Shown: positions 11,330 to 22,478 of the stretch, piece after piece
How positions within the stretch are numbered: the first letter of the stretch is position 1
Layout: each line of letters opens with the position of its first letter
Source of the DNA: Orientallactaga sibirica
Lineage: Eukaryota; Chordata; Mammalia; Rodentia; Dipodidae
Direction of reading: 5' to 3'
Assembly: GCA_036365145.1 (NCBI GenBank)
Contig: JAEOAD010000034.1
Span: 14,723,501-14,787,500, forward strand
Length of the DNA: 64,000 nt
The notes under the pieces: model-generated
What the model was told of the DNA's origin: nothing
What the model saw: only the letters and a program-made list of their open reading frames with translations
Database searches by the model: none
Made by a program: the position numbers and the translations under genes

Positions 11330-11512
11330 TTAAATTTTTTATTCTTTTAGAAAGAGAAACACTGAGGGAGCATGTCAGTACCTCCTACAGAAGAACTTCA
11401 GTTACATGGGCCACTTTATGCATTTTCCTTTTATATGGGTACTGGGGAATTGAACCCAGGCTGTCAGACTTTATAAGTGAGCACCTTTAACCATGGAGCC
11501 ATATCTTCAACC
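11330..11512 (-). mobile_element. tRNA-derived SINE, minus orientation
   Basis: Reverse complement of the B2-like jerboa-type SINE: CATTTTCC...GGGTACTGGGGAATTGAACC, AGCACCTTTAACCATGGAGC, ending CAACCCT. Diverged. Confidence 0.75.
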
Positions 11513-11524
11513 CTCATGATTTTT

Positions 11525-11705
11525 TAAAAAAATTATTTATTTGCAAGGAGAGAGAGTACAAGTGAGCACCGGGGCTTCTTGCCACTGCAAATGAATTCCA
11601 GATACATGTGCCACTTTGTGGCTTTACATGATACTGGGGAATTGAACTTGGGAACGTCAGGCTTTGCAGGCAAGCACCATTGACTACTGAGCTATCTTTC
11701 TGGCT
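11525..11705 (-). mobile_element. tRNA-derived SINE, minus orientation, with target-site duplication
   Basis: GAGAGAGTACAAGTGAGCAC, GGGGAATTGAACTTGGGAAC, ACTACTGAGCTATCTTTCTG. Flanked by CTCATGATTTTT at 11513-11524 and 11706-11717. Confidence 0.85.
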
Positions 11706-11718
11706 CTCATGATTTTTT

Positions 11719-12673
11719 TTTTAATTGACAACTTCTATATTTACAGACAATAAACCATGATAGTTCCCTCCCCTCCCCCACTCCCCTTCGTACTTCTGCT
11801 CTCCATCATATCCCCTCCCTCTCTCCATTAGTCTCTCTTTTAATTTGATATCATCATCTTTTTCTCTCTCTCTTTTTAATTTTTTTATTTTTGGAGAGAG
11901 ACACAGAGAGAGACAGACAGAGAGAGAGGGAGAGGGAATCCAATAGAGATGGGCGTGCCAGCAGTCTCTCAGCTGCTGTGAACGAAATCCAGATGTGTGC
12001 CCTCCCTTGTGGGCAAGTGCTGCATTGCGCCCTTGTGTCACTTTGCATCTGGCTAAACATGGGACCTGGAGATTGGAACTCGGTTCTTAGGCTTAGCAGG
12101 CAGGCGCCTTAACCGCTAAGCCATCTCTCCAGCCCCATCTTTTTCTCTTATTATGAGGGTTTTGTGAAGGTATTGCTAGGCACTGCGAGGTCATGGATAT
12201 CGAAGCCAATTTCTGTCTGGATAGTTGCATTGTAAGGAATTGTATCCTTCCTTTGGCTCTTACATTCTTTCCACCCCCTCTTCCGCAATGGACCCTGAGC
12301 CTTGGAGGGTGTGAGAGATGTTTCAGTGCTGGACAATCCTCTGTCCCTTCCTCTTAGCACTAAGTTGCCTTTTGGGTCATCCCAGTGGTCATCTCCATCT
12401 GAAAAGAGAAGCTTCTCTAATCAGAAGTGAGAGTAGCATTAATATGTGAATATGAACATTAAGTGTAGTGCTTTCAGGCAGTTTGGTGGGAATAATATAT
12501 ACATTTAGCCAGACAAGAGCAGGCTTTATACCCCTAAGGCTCCCCTGCCATAGACTTAGTTTTTTCCATACCAGACACGTATTCTCTCCCATAGAGTGGG
12601 CCTTCAGTCCAATTAGGGAGCAGTTGGTTTCCCCATGAGCAGACAAGCCACTATTGCACCTGTTCGGTCATTT
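11719..12673 (-). mobile_element. L1 3' UTR fragment, minus orientation, split by a SINE
   Basis: Begins AATTGACAACTTCTATATTT and runs through GGCACTGCGAGGTCATGGAT to GGGAGCAGTTGGTTTCCCCA. The same sequence occurs, less interrupted, at 40934-41620. A SINE (11868-12135) is inserted inside it, so the L1 is older than that SINE. Similarity to the second copy fades at about 12673. Confidence 0.85.
11868..12135 (-). mobile_element. tRNA-derived SINE nested in L1, with 13-bp target-site duplication
   Basis: Minus-strand SINE (GTGCCAGCAGTCTCTCAGCT, CTTGTGGGCAAGTGCTGCAT, CGCTAAGCCATCTCTCCAGC). Flanked by the perfect repeat CATCTTTTTCTCT at 11855-11867 and 12136-12148; removing it rejoins the L1 sequence exactly. 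Contains the GGGCAAGTG insertion of a distinct SINE subfamily, shared with 25185, 30250 and 35766. Confidence 0.93.
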
Positions 12674-12696
12674 CTTAAAAATTTTTGAAGAAAGTT

Positions 12697-12905
12697 TTAA
12701 AAAAATATTTATTTGCAATCAGAGAGAGAGAATGGATGAATGAATGAATGAATATGGGTGCACCAGGGTCTCCAGCCACTGCAAATGAGCTCCAAATGCA
12801 TGCACCACTTTGTACATCTGGCTTTATGTGGGTACTAGGGAATGGAACCCAGGTCATTAGGCTTTTTAGGCAAGCACCTTAACTGCTTAACTCTCTCTCC
12901 AGCCC
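12697..12905 (-). mobile_element. tRNA-derived SINE, minus orientation
   Basis: ATTTATTTGCAATCAGAGAG, GTGCACCAGGGTCTCCAGCC, TAACTGCTTAACTCTCTCTC then CAGCCCC. Lies 51 bases from a sense copy at 12957, making an inverted pair. Confidence 0.88.
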
Positions 12906-12956
12906 CTGCATGATTTTTTTAAAATGAAACTTAAATGAGCAACTTTTAAAATCAAT

Positions 12957-13208
12957 AGGGGCTGGAGAGATGGCTTAGCAGTTAAGGTGTTTGCCTGTGA
13001 TGCCTAAGTATGCATGTTCAACTCTCCAGGTCCCACAGAAGCCAGACGCAAGCATGCAAGGTCGCACATGTGCACAAGGGGGCACATCCATCTGGAGTTT
13101 GATTTCAGTGGCTGGAGGCCCTGGTGTGCCAATTCTTTCATTCTAACTCCTCTCTCACATTAAAAAAAGCCAGGCTGTTGGCTCCCTCCCCCTGAAACAA
13201 AAAAAACA
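12957..13208 (+). mobile_element. tRNA-derived SINE, plus orientation
   Basis: Head GGGGCTGGAGAGATGGCTTA, body CACATCCATCTGGAGTTTGA and GGCTGGAGGCCCTGGTGTGC, then a C/T-rich and A-rich tail. Confidence 0.9.
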
Positions 13209-13231
13209 GTACTTTTTAAAATGAAGCATCA

Positions 13232-13479
13232 GAGCTGGAGGGATGGGTTAGTAGTTAAGAGGCTTGCCTGCGAAGACTAAGAACTCATGTTCAAATTTCC
13301 AGGTCCCACACACTAGACACACAGTGATATAAGTGCACAGTGTGACACATGCGCACAAGGAGGTGCACACATCTGGAGTTCTTTGCAGTGGCTGAAGACC
13401 CTGGGGCTCCCATTCTCTCTCTATTTATCTCTCTGCTGCTTTCTCTGTCTCTCAAAATAAATAATAAAAAAAAACAAAC
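13232..13479 (+). mobile_element. tRNA-derived SINE, plus orientation
   Basis: AGCTGGAGGGATGGGTTAGT, GCTTGCCTGCGAAGACTAAG, TCTCTCAAAATAAATAATAA tail. Tandem with the preceding copy. Confidence 0.9.
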
Positions 13480-13948
13480 ATTGTAATAGTATAATCCAAA
13501 TATAACTTATTTTATACATGCTGAAGAATATCATAGGAAAATATTAAAAGTCTTTGTTTTCTAATTAAATTTTTATGTTTCTATGAGAGCAAAAATACCT
13601 CTGTGTATAGTAATTCATAACATCTGAGCCAAGAGGTTTCAGGCAGTGTAGGTTGGTGTTGTGTGGCATGGCAGCAAAGTGAACATGTGTGTTCAGAATC
13701 AAGGCTGTAGGGAGGTTGTATAATGCAATACAGGCAAGGGCTGTCAAACACCTTGGATTTACTGCATATTAGAATTTGAATTTATTTTGTCATTTCATGT
13801 TTAAATTTTTTATTGGTTACTAATTCAGTTATCTGACCCCCCCATATGGGGTTATAACCCACAATAAGAAGCTGGGGTCTAGAGGACAGAAATGGTACTT
13901 TGATGTAGAGGGAGCTTATTGAGTATTCTGTTAAGATTACCAGAGTGT

Positions 13949-14268
13949 GGGGCTGGAGAGATAGCTCAGTGGATCAAGCACAAGTGTGAGTGCCAGAGTT
14001 TGGATCCCCAGAACCAGTACACAAGCCAGACTGTGTGTGTGGCGAGTGTCTGTAATTGCAGTGTGCCTATGGCACACGGGGCAGACAGGAGAGTAGCCTT
14101 GAAACTGATGGGTCAGCTAGCCTGGAAATGCAGCAGTGAAGGAGAGACCCTGCCCCAAACAAGGTGGGAGGTAAAAACAGACACCTCTGACTTACATACA
14201 TGCACTGTGTCACATGTGCATGTGCACTCACACTCATGAACATGCACACACACATATACACCAAAAAC
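13949..14268 (+). mobile_element. tRNA-B1 composite SINE (B4-like)
   Basis: GGGGCTGGAGAGATAGCTCA head, second part with GGTCAGCTAGCCTGGAAATG and GGAGAGACCCTGCCCCAAAC, then a CA-rich tail. Same family as 1476-1827. Confidence 0.8.
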
Positions 14269-14426
14269 AATCTCGTTTATCAGAGTAGATTTAATTTCAT
14301 TCAAATGAGAAACTTTCCATCAGCTTGACTTCTTAAGGTACCATTTTTTGCATGATATGTAAAGCCCTTGGCACAGTGTCTATCATATAGTAGATACTCA
14401 GTAAAATACAGCTATTTTTCCCTTTT

Positions 14427-14640
14427 TAAAAAATCTTTTTATTTTATTTATTAGAGACAGATTGAGAGAGAGAGGGGGCAGATAGACAGAGAATGGGCTG
14501 CCAGGGCCTTCAGCTGCTGCAAACAAATTCCAGATGCATGCGCCACCTTGTGCATCTGGCTTATGTGGATCCTGGAGAACAGAATCTGGGTCCTTTGACT
14601 TTGCAGGCAAGTGCCTTAACCTTTAAGTAATTTCTCCTGT
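14427..14640 (-). mobile_element. tRNA-derived SINE, minus orientation
   Basis: TTTATTTTATTTATTAGAGA, GATGCATGCGCCACCTTGTG, AGTGCCTTAACCTTTAAGTA then ATTTCTCCTGT. Confidence 0.88.
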
Positions 14641-14645
14641 CATCC

Positions 14646-14808
14646 TTTTTTATGTTGTTTGTTTCGAGGTAGGGTCTCACTCTAGCTAGCCCAGGCTGAC
14701 CTGGAATTCACTATGTCGTCTAGGGTGGCCTCAACCTCACTGCAATCCTCCTACCTCTCTCTGCCTCCCAAGTGCTGGGATTAAAGGTATGCACCACCAT
14801 GCCCGGCT
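14646..14808 (-). mobile_element. B1 SINE, minus orientation
   Basis: TCGAGGTAGGGTCTCACTCT, CAGGCTGACCTGGAATTCAC, TGCACCACCATGCCCGGC; followed by a T-run. Confidence 0.92.
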
Positions 14809-16036
14809 TTTTTTTTTTTTTTTTTAAAATAAGTTAGTGGCATGGTCAGAACTATAACCTTTCTCTGGCTTTGTTCAGTGTTATTGTAACACCATGGGGC
14901 TGTACTTCGGAAGGTTAGTGGACATACATATATCCTGGGGCTCTTGTAAAAATGCTGGTTCTGGTTCTGAGAGACTGGCATGGGGCCTGAGCATCTGAAT
15001 TTATGACAAACTAATGGCTGAGGATCACACTTTCCTTAACAAGAGCAGAGGCGATCCTGGAAACCATTTTTTTTCTTCCTTTGTTCTTTCAGCAGTGTGT
15101 TATGAGACTCAGGAGTTGTTGATATTGAACCTCAAACACTATTCTGCTCTATTGAGGTAATTGCAATGGACCCATTGGAGAGGGGTGATAGTGCAAATGC
15201 AGAACCCTAAGAGCCATTGGGCAGAGGCCCAGCCTTGCCTTTGGGGTAAGCAAGGGAGGGGAGTGTACCAGATGCTGAAAGAGCAAAAGAAGCCCAGGAA
15301 GCAGGTAAGAAGCAGAGCTACAGAGTGAGGCTTTCAGGGAGGGTGGAGCAGAGGAAAACAACTTAGGATTTCCAGTCAGCCAACTGCCCCTAGGCAGTTT
15401 CATGGAAGTGAGAGAGGCAGAGCCAGCTTGTTGTAGGTGGAGGTTGGTGAAGGATGAGGAAATGAATAGAGAACCTGCTGGCCCTGAGAGGTATAGGAGT
15501 CACCTCTAGCCTGTGGCAGGGCTGACATAGAACTGGGTATCATGACCTCCACCTCTTTCTCATCTTTTGCCATGTCTTTGACAATTGCTAAGTCACATAT
15601 GACAGTAGGATATTTGACTGTGTTCACAATGTTTGATTTCTTGACCATTACTAGATGCTATTCAGAGAAGGGAAGGCTTGTGTGTTAGTGGTTCTGGAAA
15701 TGCAGAGTACCTGGTATTTTGTTTAGACATTTTGATGTGGAATGATGAGTGTTGATGATACTTTCTCCACTGAATCTTGGAGACTCCTTCTTCTACCTGT
15801 GGGCAGCAGGCAGGAACTTTTCTCCTTGTCTCCTTCTCACCCCATATGGATTTTACCTTCTGGGCTAGAAGATCTTTGAGGACTTTGTCTGGGTAGTTTC
15901 TGGACAGTGGTTGTTGCAAAAGCCACATTACAGAAGGTGAGAAATTACTCTAGAAGTGTGGAGAGGGACATAGTCCTTAGAGATCAAGCTGTTGGGGAAC
16001 TTGAGGGGACTTTTATTATTAAGAAATGTGAGCGAA

Positions 16037-16383
16037 TGTGATGGTTTGATTCAGGTGTCCCCCATAAACTTAGGTGTTCTGAATGCTAGGTTCTCCAGCT
16101 GATGGCAATTGGAAATTAAAGCTTCCTGGAGGCGGTATGTTGTTGGGAGCAGGTTACGGGTATTATAGCCAGTTTCCCCTTGCCAGTGTTTGGCACTCTC
16201 TCCTGTTGCTCTTGTCCATCTAATGTTGGCCAGGAAGTGATGTCCACTCTGTGCTCATGCCATTATTTTCCCCTGCCATGATGGAGCTTCCCCTCAAGTT
16301 TTTAAGCCAAAACAAACCCTTTTTTCCCCCAAACTGCCCTTGGTCAGGTTATTTCTGCCAGCAGTGTGAACCTGACTGCAACA
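16037..16383 (+). mobile_element. ERVL-MaLR LTR, plus orientation (solo)
   Basis: Starts TGTGATGGTTTGATTCAGGT and ends CCTGACTGCAACA, 5'-TG...CA-3'. Same subfamily as the two LTRs of the element at 60116-61952, in the opposite orientation. No internal region follows. The 5-bp flanks (GCGAA and GAGAC) do not match, suggesting age. Confidence 0.85.
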
Positions 16384-16445
16384 GAGACTTTCTTCCCACC
16401 ATTTCTTTCCAAAAAATTGGACAAAATAAGGTGAAAAGAATTTTA

Positions 16446-16485
16446 AACAAATTTTTTTAAAAGATTTTACTTATTTATTAAAGAC

Positions 16486-16516
<31 letters not shown>

Positions 16517-16671
16517 GAGAATGGGTGTGCCAGGGCCTCTAGCAACTGCAGATGAACTCCATATCATGCACCACCATGTGCATCTGGCTAACGTGGGACC
16601 TGGAGAATCAGATCGGGGTCCTTAGGCTTCACAGGCATGTGCCTTAACCACTAAGCCATCTCTCCAGCCCT
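16446..16671 (-). mobile_element. tRNA-derived SINE, minus orientation, with target-site duplication
   Basis: (GA)n tract, GTGCATCTGGCTAACGTGGG, ACTAAGCCATCTCTCCAGCC. Flanks GTGAAAAGAATTTTA (16431-16445) and GTGGAAAGAATTTTA (16672-16686) differ at one base. Confidence 0.9.
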
Positions 16672-16815
16672 GTGGAAAGAATTTTATAGTGAACACACAC
16701 AATTAAATTTATCATTTAATAGATACATAAAGATTTACTGGAGAGATGAATATAATGGTGGTGTGGCCTGTGCATATCTGGCCAGCTAGAGATTGGTAAC
16801 TGCTGGAAAAGACAT

Positions 16816-17640
16816 GGTGCACCAGCAGCGCTGCGTCTGCAACCTGAGTGATGAGACTGTCATGAAGAGCATCACCATCCAGGACTCAGGGGCAGCTTCT
16901 CACTGGCTGGAATTGTACCCTACAAGAGTACATGTGGATCTACCTTCACTCTGTGCTTGTGGCTCGTGAGTGCTGATGTGGTCACCACCCCTTGGTGTTC
17001 TTCTCCTACCTACTCAGTGATAGCAGCTGGCCCAAGCACTAGACTTCACGTGACTACACTGCTATCCCTCCATCTTGGACTCTGCTCTTTCCAGCTAAGT
17101 CTCCCTGCTGGCCAGCCCAAGCCCTGGTATCCTTCATAAGCATATACCACCCACCACTAGCAGCAGCTCAGGAAGTACACAGGCTGAGGAAGAAATGGAT
17201 CTGATTTTTGTGGAAAAGAGGCAGTCCCATGCCAGAAGGTTGGAGTAGGTGTCCCCCTTTATGGTGGACTACAGCCACTTTCTGCTGGTCCTCCAGAGGC
17301 ACCAGTCTCCACTATCTGCACAATTATGCTTCCCTTTCATAAGGAAGGACTGTTCTGTTGCCAAGAGGCTAATCTAGATGGTGGCAGAGTCCTGAAACAC
17401 AGCAGCAGTCACCACCACAGTGCTAGCTTTGGGTCCTGGGTGATGGAGGCGAATGATAGGAAGTGGGGACACAATGTCTTGTAATGCCAGAGGAGGAAGT
17501 GGCTGAAACACAGTCCTTTTGTCCGGTGTGACCAGATCACAGAGGTGGAAAACAATGAAAGGGCCCCAAGGTAGTTATTCCTGAAACAACCACAACTGTG
17601 CTCTGTCCTCTAAGCAGAGGAGCAGAAGCTCATTCTGGAG
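16816..17640 (+). pseudogene. Possible retropseudogene of unidentified gene
   Basis: A CpG- and GC-richer block inside AT-rich repeats. It contains ATGGTGCACCAGCAGCGCTG and reads MVHQQRCVCNLSDETVMKSI then TIQDSGAASHWLEL before stops. Other frames give further protein-like stretches later (VDYSHFLL at about 17263; CDQITEVENNERAPR at about 17525). The pattern of good codons with repeated frame changes and stops suggests a decayed mRNA copy, but I do not recognise the parent gene. No polyA tail or duplication is evident; the right side runs into a SINE. Confidence 0.35.
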
Positions 17641-17642
17641 AA

Positions 17643-17815
17643 GAAATTCTGTTTCTTTTAAATTTTTTATCAGCATATGTGCACACGCACCAGGGCCTCT
17701 TGCTGCTGCAAAGCAGCACTAGACACTTGCGCCACCTTTTGTGTCTGGCTTGGAACGTGAACCCCAGGCCAGTTGCTTTGCAATCAAGTGCCTTTAATTT
17801 CCCAGCCCCATGGAA
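17643..17815 (-). mobile_element. tRNA-derived SINE fragment, minus orientation
   Basis: ACGCACCAGGGCCTCTTGCT, GCGCCACCTTTTGTGTCTGG, TTAATTTCCCAGCCCC. Diverged. Confidence 0.75.
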
Positions 17816-17828
17816 AAGGACTTTTTTT

Positions 17829-18058
17829 TTTAAAAAAATAAATTTTTATTTATTTTTAGAGAGAGAGAGAGAATTGGTGTGCCAAGGCTTTAGCCACTGA
17901 AATCAAACTCCAGATGCTTGTGCCACCTAGTGGGCGTGTGTGACCTTGTGCTTGCCTCACCTTTGTACATCTGGCTAATGTGGGATCTGGAGAGTTGAAC
18001 ATGGGTCCTTAGTCTTTGCAGGCAATCGCCTTAACTGCTAAGTCATCTCTCCAGCCCA
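17829..18058 (-). mobile_element. tRNA-derived SINE, minus orientation
   Basis: TTTTTATTTATTTTTAGAGA, CTAATGTGGGATCTGGAGAG, CTGCTAAGTCATCTCTCCAG. An extra internal stretch (about 17928-17955) is not in the other copies. Confidence 0.88.
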
Positions 18059-18298
18059 AGAAAAAAATCTTTTAATGCTTTCCATTTTTTTCTTCTTTAA
18101 CAAATTTGTATTTCAGAATTTTTTAACTCATTTCTCAATTTTCTGCGTAAATATGGCCATTAAATGTAAATAATTTTAATAAAATATTTATAGCTATCAT
18201 TTAAGACTTCAATCTATGTATTATGAAATGTAATTTAAAAATTTAAAGTACATTTTAATTTCAAAGTTGATTTTCTTTGTTATTAGAAAAAATTATAA

Positions 18299-18300
<2 letters not shown>

Positions 18301-18347
<47 letters not shown>
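18301..18347. repeat. (TA)n microsatellite
   Basis: Uninterrupted TA dinucleotides for about 46 bases. Confidence 0.97.
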
Positions 18348-18349
<2 letters not shown>

Positions 18350-18399
18350 TTGAGCCAAATCTTGAAATGTAATATAAATATTAAAAGGGGTCCTATGTA

Positions 18400-19200
18400 A
18401 GGTTTTGATACACTGTGCAATATTTAAGTTAGATTAAGCATGTTCAGCTCCTGAGCATGTGAATGATTTTGTGTGGTGAAAGACTTGGTAGTTTTTATGG
18501 ATGTGCATTATTGTTATCTGGAGGCACCCTGCTGTGAGCAACTTCTGTCTAACTAATGTGCTGTTCCTGGTTAACCTTCTCCCCATCCTTCTTCCCCACC
18601 CTCCCCATTTCTAATAACACTGTTATCAACTTCTGTGAGACCAACTTGTTTAGATTCCCTTATGGGTGAGATTATGTGGTACTTACCACCTACACTCTAT
18701 TAACATTTCCCACCTGTCTGTCTTCACTTCATCTTACCTACTTCATAAATTGAAATTGAAATTGCAAACATCAGTACATTGCCTCTAAGTACTTAAGCAT
18801 GTATATCTTTAACTCTAGTATATATTTAGATACTTTTTCTTTTAAGGTCTTATTATAATAAAATATAGACATAAGCCTGCATTTGCTAAGTTTTACAAAT
18901 TTATGTAACCCTAACTCTTTGCAAGATCTTGTATGTTCCTTGTTGTCAGCTCTCTCCCACTGGCTTCTGTTTTGTCGTGTGTTATAATTGGTCTGTATTG
19001 GACTTTCAGTTGGTTTTTCACTCTGCATAATCGTTTTGAAACCCATCATGTTGTTGTATAATTGATAGTTATATGTAGTATTACACTGTTACTCATTCTC
19101 AGTAGACATTTGGGGGACAGGTGATAGGAAATCCATGCATAAGTCTTTGTACATTTTTTTTCTGGGTTTCTAGGAAGAGGTTTAACATTTTTATGCTCCT
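18400..19200 (-). repeat. Probable old L1 remnant
   Basis: Contains antisense-L1-like phrases (GGTACTTACCACCTACACTC, ATAATCGTTTTGAAACCCAT, ACATTTGGGGGACAGGTGAT). Strongly diverged; borders uncertain. Confidence 0.35.
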
Positions 19201-20644
19201 ACCAACAATTTTGATAGTTCTGTATCACTTAATATCTATTGGGTATGGTGCCCAATAGATATTGCCAACACTTAGCAGAGACAGAAGCAAGGGACTCCTC
19301 ACAGACTTTAGGCCAGCCTATTCTAAGTAATAGGGCTGCACAGTGAGACACTGTCACCAAAGGGATAATTTAATTGCAAGGTAAGAAGCTGGATAAAGAA
19401 AGGGGTTTTCTGATTCATATTTGAAAACTTGAAGTAAGTTTTTCTATGTGCGTATGAAATGTGTTTGATTTTGATCATCAGATCTCTTTGATTCTGGTTA
19501 CAGATTTAGATATGGTAGGCTGATTGTGTTTTGACTGTGGGGACTTTCTAAAAGGTGACATTCCAAACTCATTTTTGTCCCTAACAAAGCAAGGTTTTTT
19601 CCTTATAAGAGGATGTTCAGAAGAATTTCAGCAGGCAGGGAGAGTTATGGGTACAATTGACAATGTTGAAACTCATCAAAAAAAAACCATTGAGATGGAA
19701 CCACAAGTATCTCATATGCACAGCTGCCCAACACGTGACCCTGTGCTCTGTGGCTGTCACATTTTTAGTGCAGTGAGTAACTGTGTCAGTGAGGTGAGAT
19801 TTGCTGTGATTTTTGGAGCAGCTTTTAGGGACATCCTTCCTTGGCATGGCCAGCCTGGTCTATGCAGTGACTTTCCCTTGGTTTTTGTGTGATTAAACCA
19901 CATGCCCCAATTTGAGAATTTTTGTTCTTCTGGAGAGCTGGGATCTTGCATTTCTGTGAGGTTTTCCATTCTTAGGAATAGAGAATGCTTTGAGATTTTT
20001 ATACTTTTTTTGAAGTATTTCAGATTTCTGCAGTCTCTATAAATAACTGTCCTTCATTTCCAACAGCATAAAGTTAACGTCAGGCAAGCTCGATAGTCTT
20101 ATTAGTGATGAGGACTTTTTGTCAGCAAAATGACAACATTATTGGGACTGTCCCTCTCAGATGTGTGACAGCCTAACAAGACGTTTATGTCCTGTACTAA
20201 ATGGGAGAAGTGATGAATAAATTGGGCACACCATAAATTTCATTTACTGCTTCTTTGCTATTTTGGATATTCTCAATTACATCAATAGCTATTTTCCAAA
20301 ATCCTTTTACCTTTATATAATCTGAAAGTGGATTTAACAAAGGTAAAAATGGCAGTGGCACAGCAGAGTATGTTCAGTTTGTATTGGCACAGAAAGACCC
20401 TGCAAGGCCAGGGAAAGTCCTTGGTTATTTCTTGGGGAATTTATCCTTAAATCATTCCCAGTCCCAAGCAGCTGTGTGTGATTTGCCAGAACTCTAACTT
20501 CATATCTTTGGCATTTTGTTTTTGTCACTTTTTTGTTTTTATTTTCCGTTTTTGAAAAAAAGACAAAATTGACTTATTCGTGCATATTCATACTGCACAC
20601 TTTTTTTGGGTTGCGTTTTTACACTATTCCATGTTTCTACATAG
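19200..20644. other. Intron upstream of the fourth exon, no young repeat
   Basis: Unique-looking sequence. It contains a 13-bp perfect inverted repeat (19231-19263). A plus-strand open frame at 19524-19892 has no recognisable protein and is taken as chance. Confidence 0.4.
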
Positions 20645-20740
20645 CTTCTGGCTAGCACGGAGGATGAGGTCACAATCAAAACTGAAGAAGTTGACAAGAA
20701 TACTCAGCCAAGGGATCAGCATTTGGCACAGGGTAATCAG
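20645..20740 (+). CDS. CDK5RAP2: CDK5RAP2 internal coding exon
   Basis: Lies after a 12.5-kb intron. Acceptor TTTCTACATAG|CTTCTG, donor AATCAG|GTAGGA, 32 codons, phase 0 to 0. The peptide begins LLASTEDEVTIKTEEVDKNT and matches the human LLASKEDEDTIKIGEDDE region, which is acidic, weakly conserved and probably disordered. It is symmetric, and I infer that a transcript lacking it would keep the frame. No second candidate for this exon was seen elsewhere in the large preceding intron. Confidence 0.93.
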
Positions 20741-22293
20741 GTAGGAACATGGCAGTTAACTTCTCCTTCTATGTGTCCCATCCTGTGCCCAAGCCAGTGC
20801 CTGCTGTATGCCAGCAGAGAGTAAGAAGGTACAATGTGGCTGATGGAGCCAGCCATGAAACATGTAATTGGTTATAAGAATGGGGTAGTTATCGCACAAT
20901 AAAGACCAGTGTTGGGCCTAGAGAGATGTGTAGAAATATAATTCAATGTTTATTTTATGTATTGGAAACTGAGGGAGATGATTTACTCAGGGCACAGCTT
21001 AAGTCACTGACAGGTTTAGGATAAGAATCCTATGTCTGGACTGTTCTGAGCTCTCAGATCATTTGCTTACAGACCCTGGTGTAACTAAGTGGCCCTTTGC
21101 AGTCTCTTGATAATGAATCCAGCTTGGTTTTCTCTGGCACTGGGAGAGTTTGAGCTTCACTCTTCCCATCACATTGTTACTAAACCATTGTAATGAACAG
21201 CCTCCAAGGCTTAAGGAGTCTTGAGACTGATATGTGGCAGGAGATAGGAGGCTAGGGGTTGGGCACTTTGATCTTTAAGGGGCCCAATTTCATGGATCAT
21301 GAATGGGTGATAAGATGTAGATATACTTGGAAGGCAAAGCAATTGGAAATGGGGGCATTGGGATCAGAGAAGCCTGATTTTGCAGTTTGCTGTGTCACTA
21401 CTATCACTGGTTCCTCTATAACCCCTTGCTTAACTTCCAAGCCCGAGTTTCCTTGTCAGTGAGGGTAGAAACTATTTTGTTTAGGTTGTTTAAATAGAAA
21501 GGCATGTAGTAAGTGCTCAGGAAATGATAATAGGTACTGTTTATATTCTTATATTCTAAGACCCTGTAAATAAAAGTTCATTTGTGTGAGTCTTGTCTTG
21601 CATTAAAAAAAAATCTTCATCATTTTTCCAGTGTGGAGAGATGGCAGTGATGGCTAATGTGCATATCACTAACAGTAATAAAGCCCAGGGGAGTTATTTA
21701 TAGACTGGGAGAGGAAATTTACAGCTTTGGACAGGGGAGAGAGAATGCTAATTGCACCACCTCAGGACATGCCCAGAACAGGCTTTAACTGGATGTCTCT
21801 GTGGTAGAGATCCTTTGGGACTCCCAGTGACCCCCTTGGAATTAGGAACTCTCCACCTTCTTAATGAGACACATCAAAGCGGTGCTAATTAGTGTACTCC
21901 CATAGAGTACTAAGGAGGCTTTGTGACAGGAAATGTATGATAACTGTCTGAAGCATTGTGGGTCACATGGTTCTGGGCCCTTGGAAGAACTTTCAGGTAG
22001 TAGAAAGTAGCTTGGAAAACAAGTGCCCAGAGGGAACCTGTATTGAGTCAGACACTTAACCTGACTCACCCACCTTGTTTCCATGACCTTCTCCACTTTG
22101 TAGGGAGGAAACATAGTGTGAGGAGAAGTGACACAAACAGCACCCTGGGGTGAGCCTGTGAACCTGAGACCCACATCCTCTTTCCCTAGTCCCTTTGAGT
22201 GCTTGTACTCACTTTCCCCCTCTATGTCCTTTCTCCTCCATCTCTCCCTGCCTTCTCCATAATACTTCATTTGACCTATACTTCTTTTTGCAG
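20741..22293. other. Intron with a MIR-like patch
   Basis: Around 21375-21470 the order TTTGCTGTGTCACTACTATC, CTTGCTTAACTTCCAAGCCC, GAGTTTCCTTGTCAGTGAGG resembles an antisense MIR. Otherwise unassigned. A minus-strand open frame at 21842-22270 is not recognisable. Confidence 0.4.
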
Positions 22294-22478
22294 ATTATGG
22301 AGGACTATGCCAAGAGGGGCTACAAAAATGGATATTTAAGGCACACAGATTCTAATATTTTAGACTATGACGGGGCCTACAAGTCTGACTGCCTTGGAGA
22401 CCAGAGTCTAGAAGATAAACTCCTGGGTCTGCTTGCCCCTTTCTTCCATGAGAAGGCCACATCATCACTGGAATACAG
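22294..22478 (+). CDS. CDK5RAP2: CDK5RAP2 internal coding exon
   Basis: Acceptor CTTCTTTTTGCAG|ATTATG and donor TACAG|GTAGTT; ends in phase 2. It encodes IMEDYAKRGYKNGYLRHTDS and later LLGLLAPFFHEKATSSLEYR, matching human GCKNGYLRHTES and INLLAPLFNEKATLLLESR. The final two bases AG join the first base of the next exon to make an arginine codon. Translation past the donor meets a TAG at once, supporting the border. The next intron is 9.5 kb. Confidence 0.95.
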
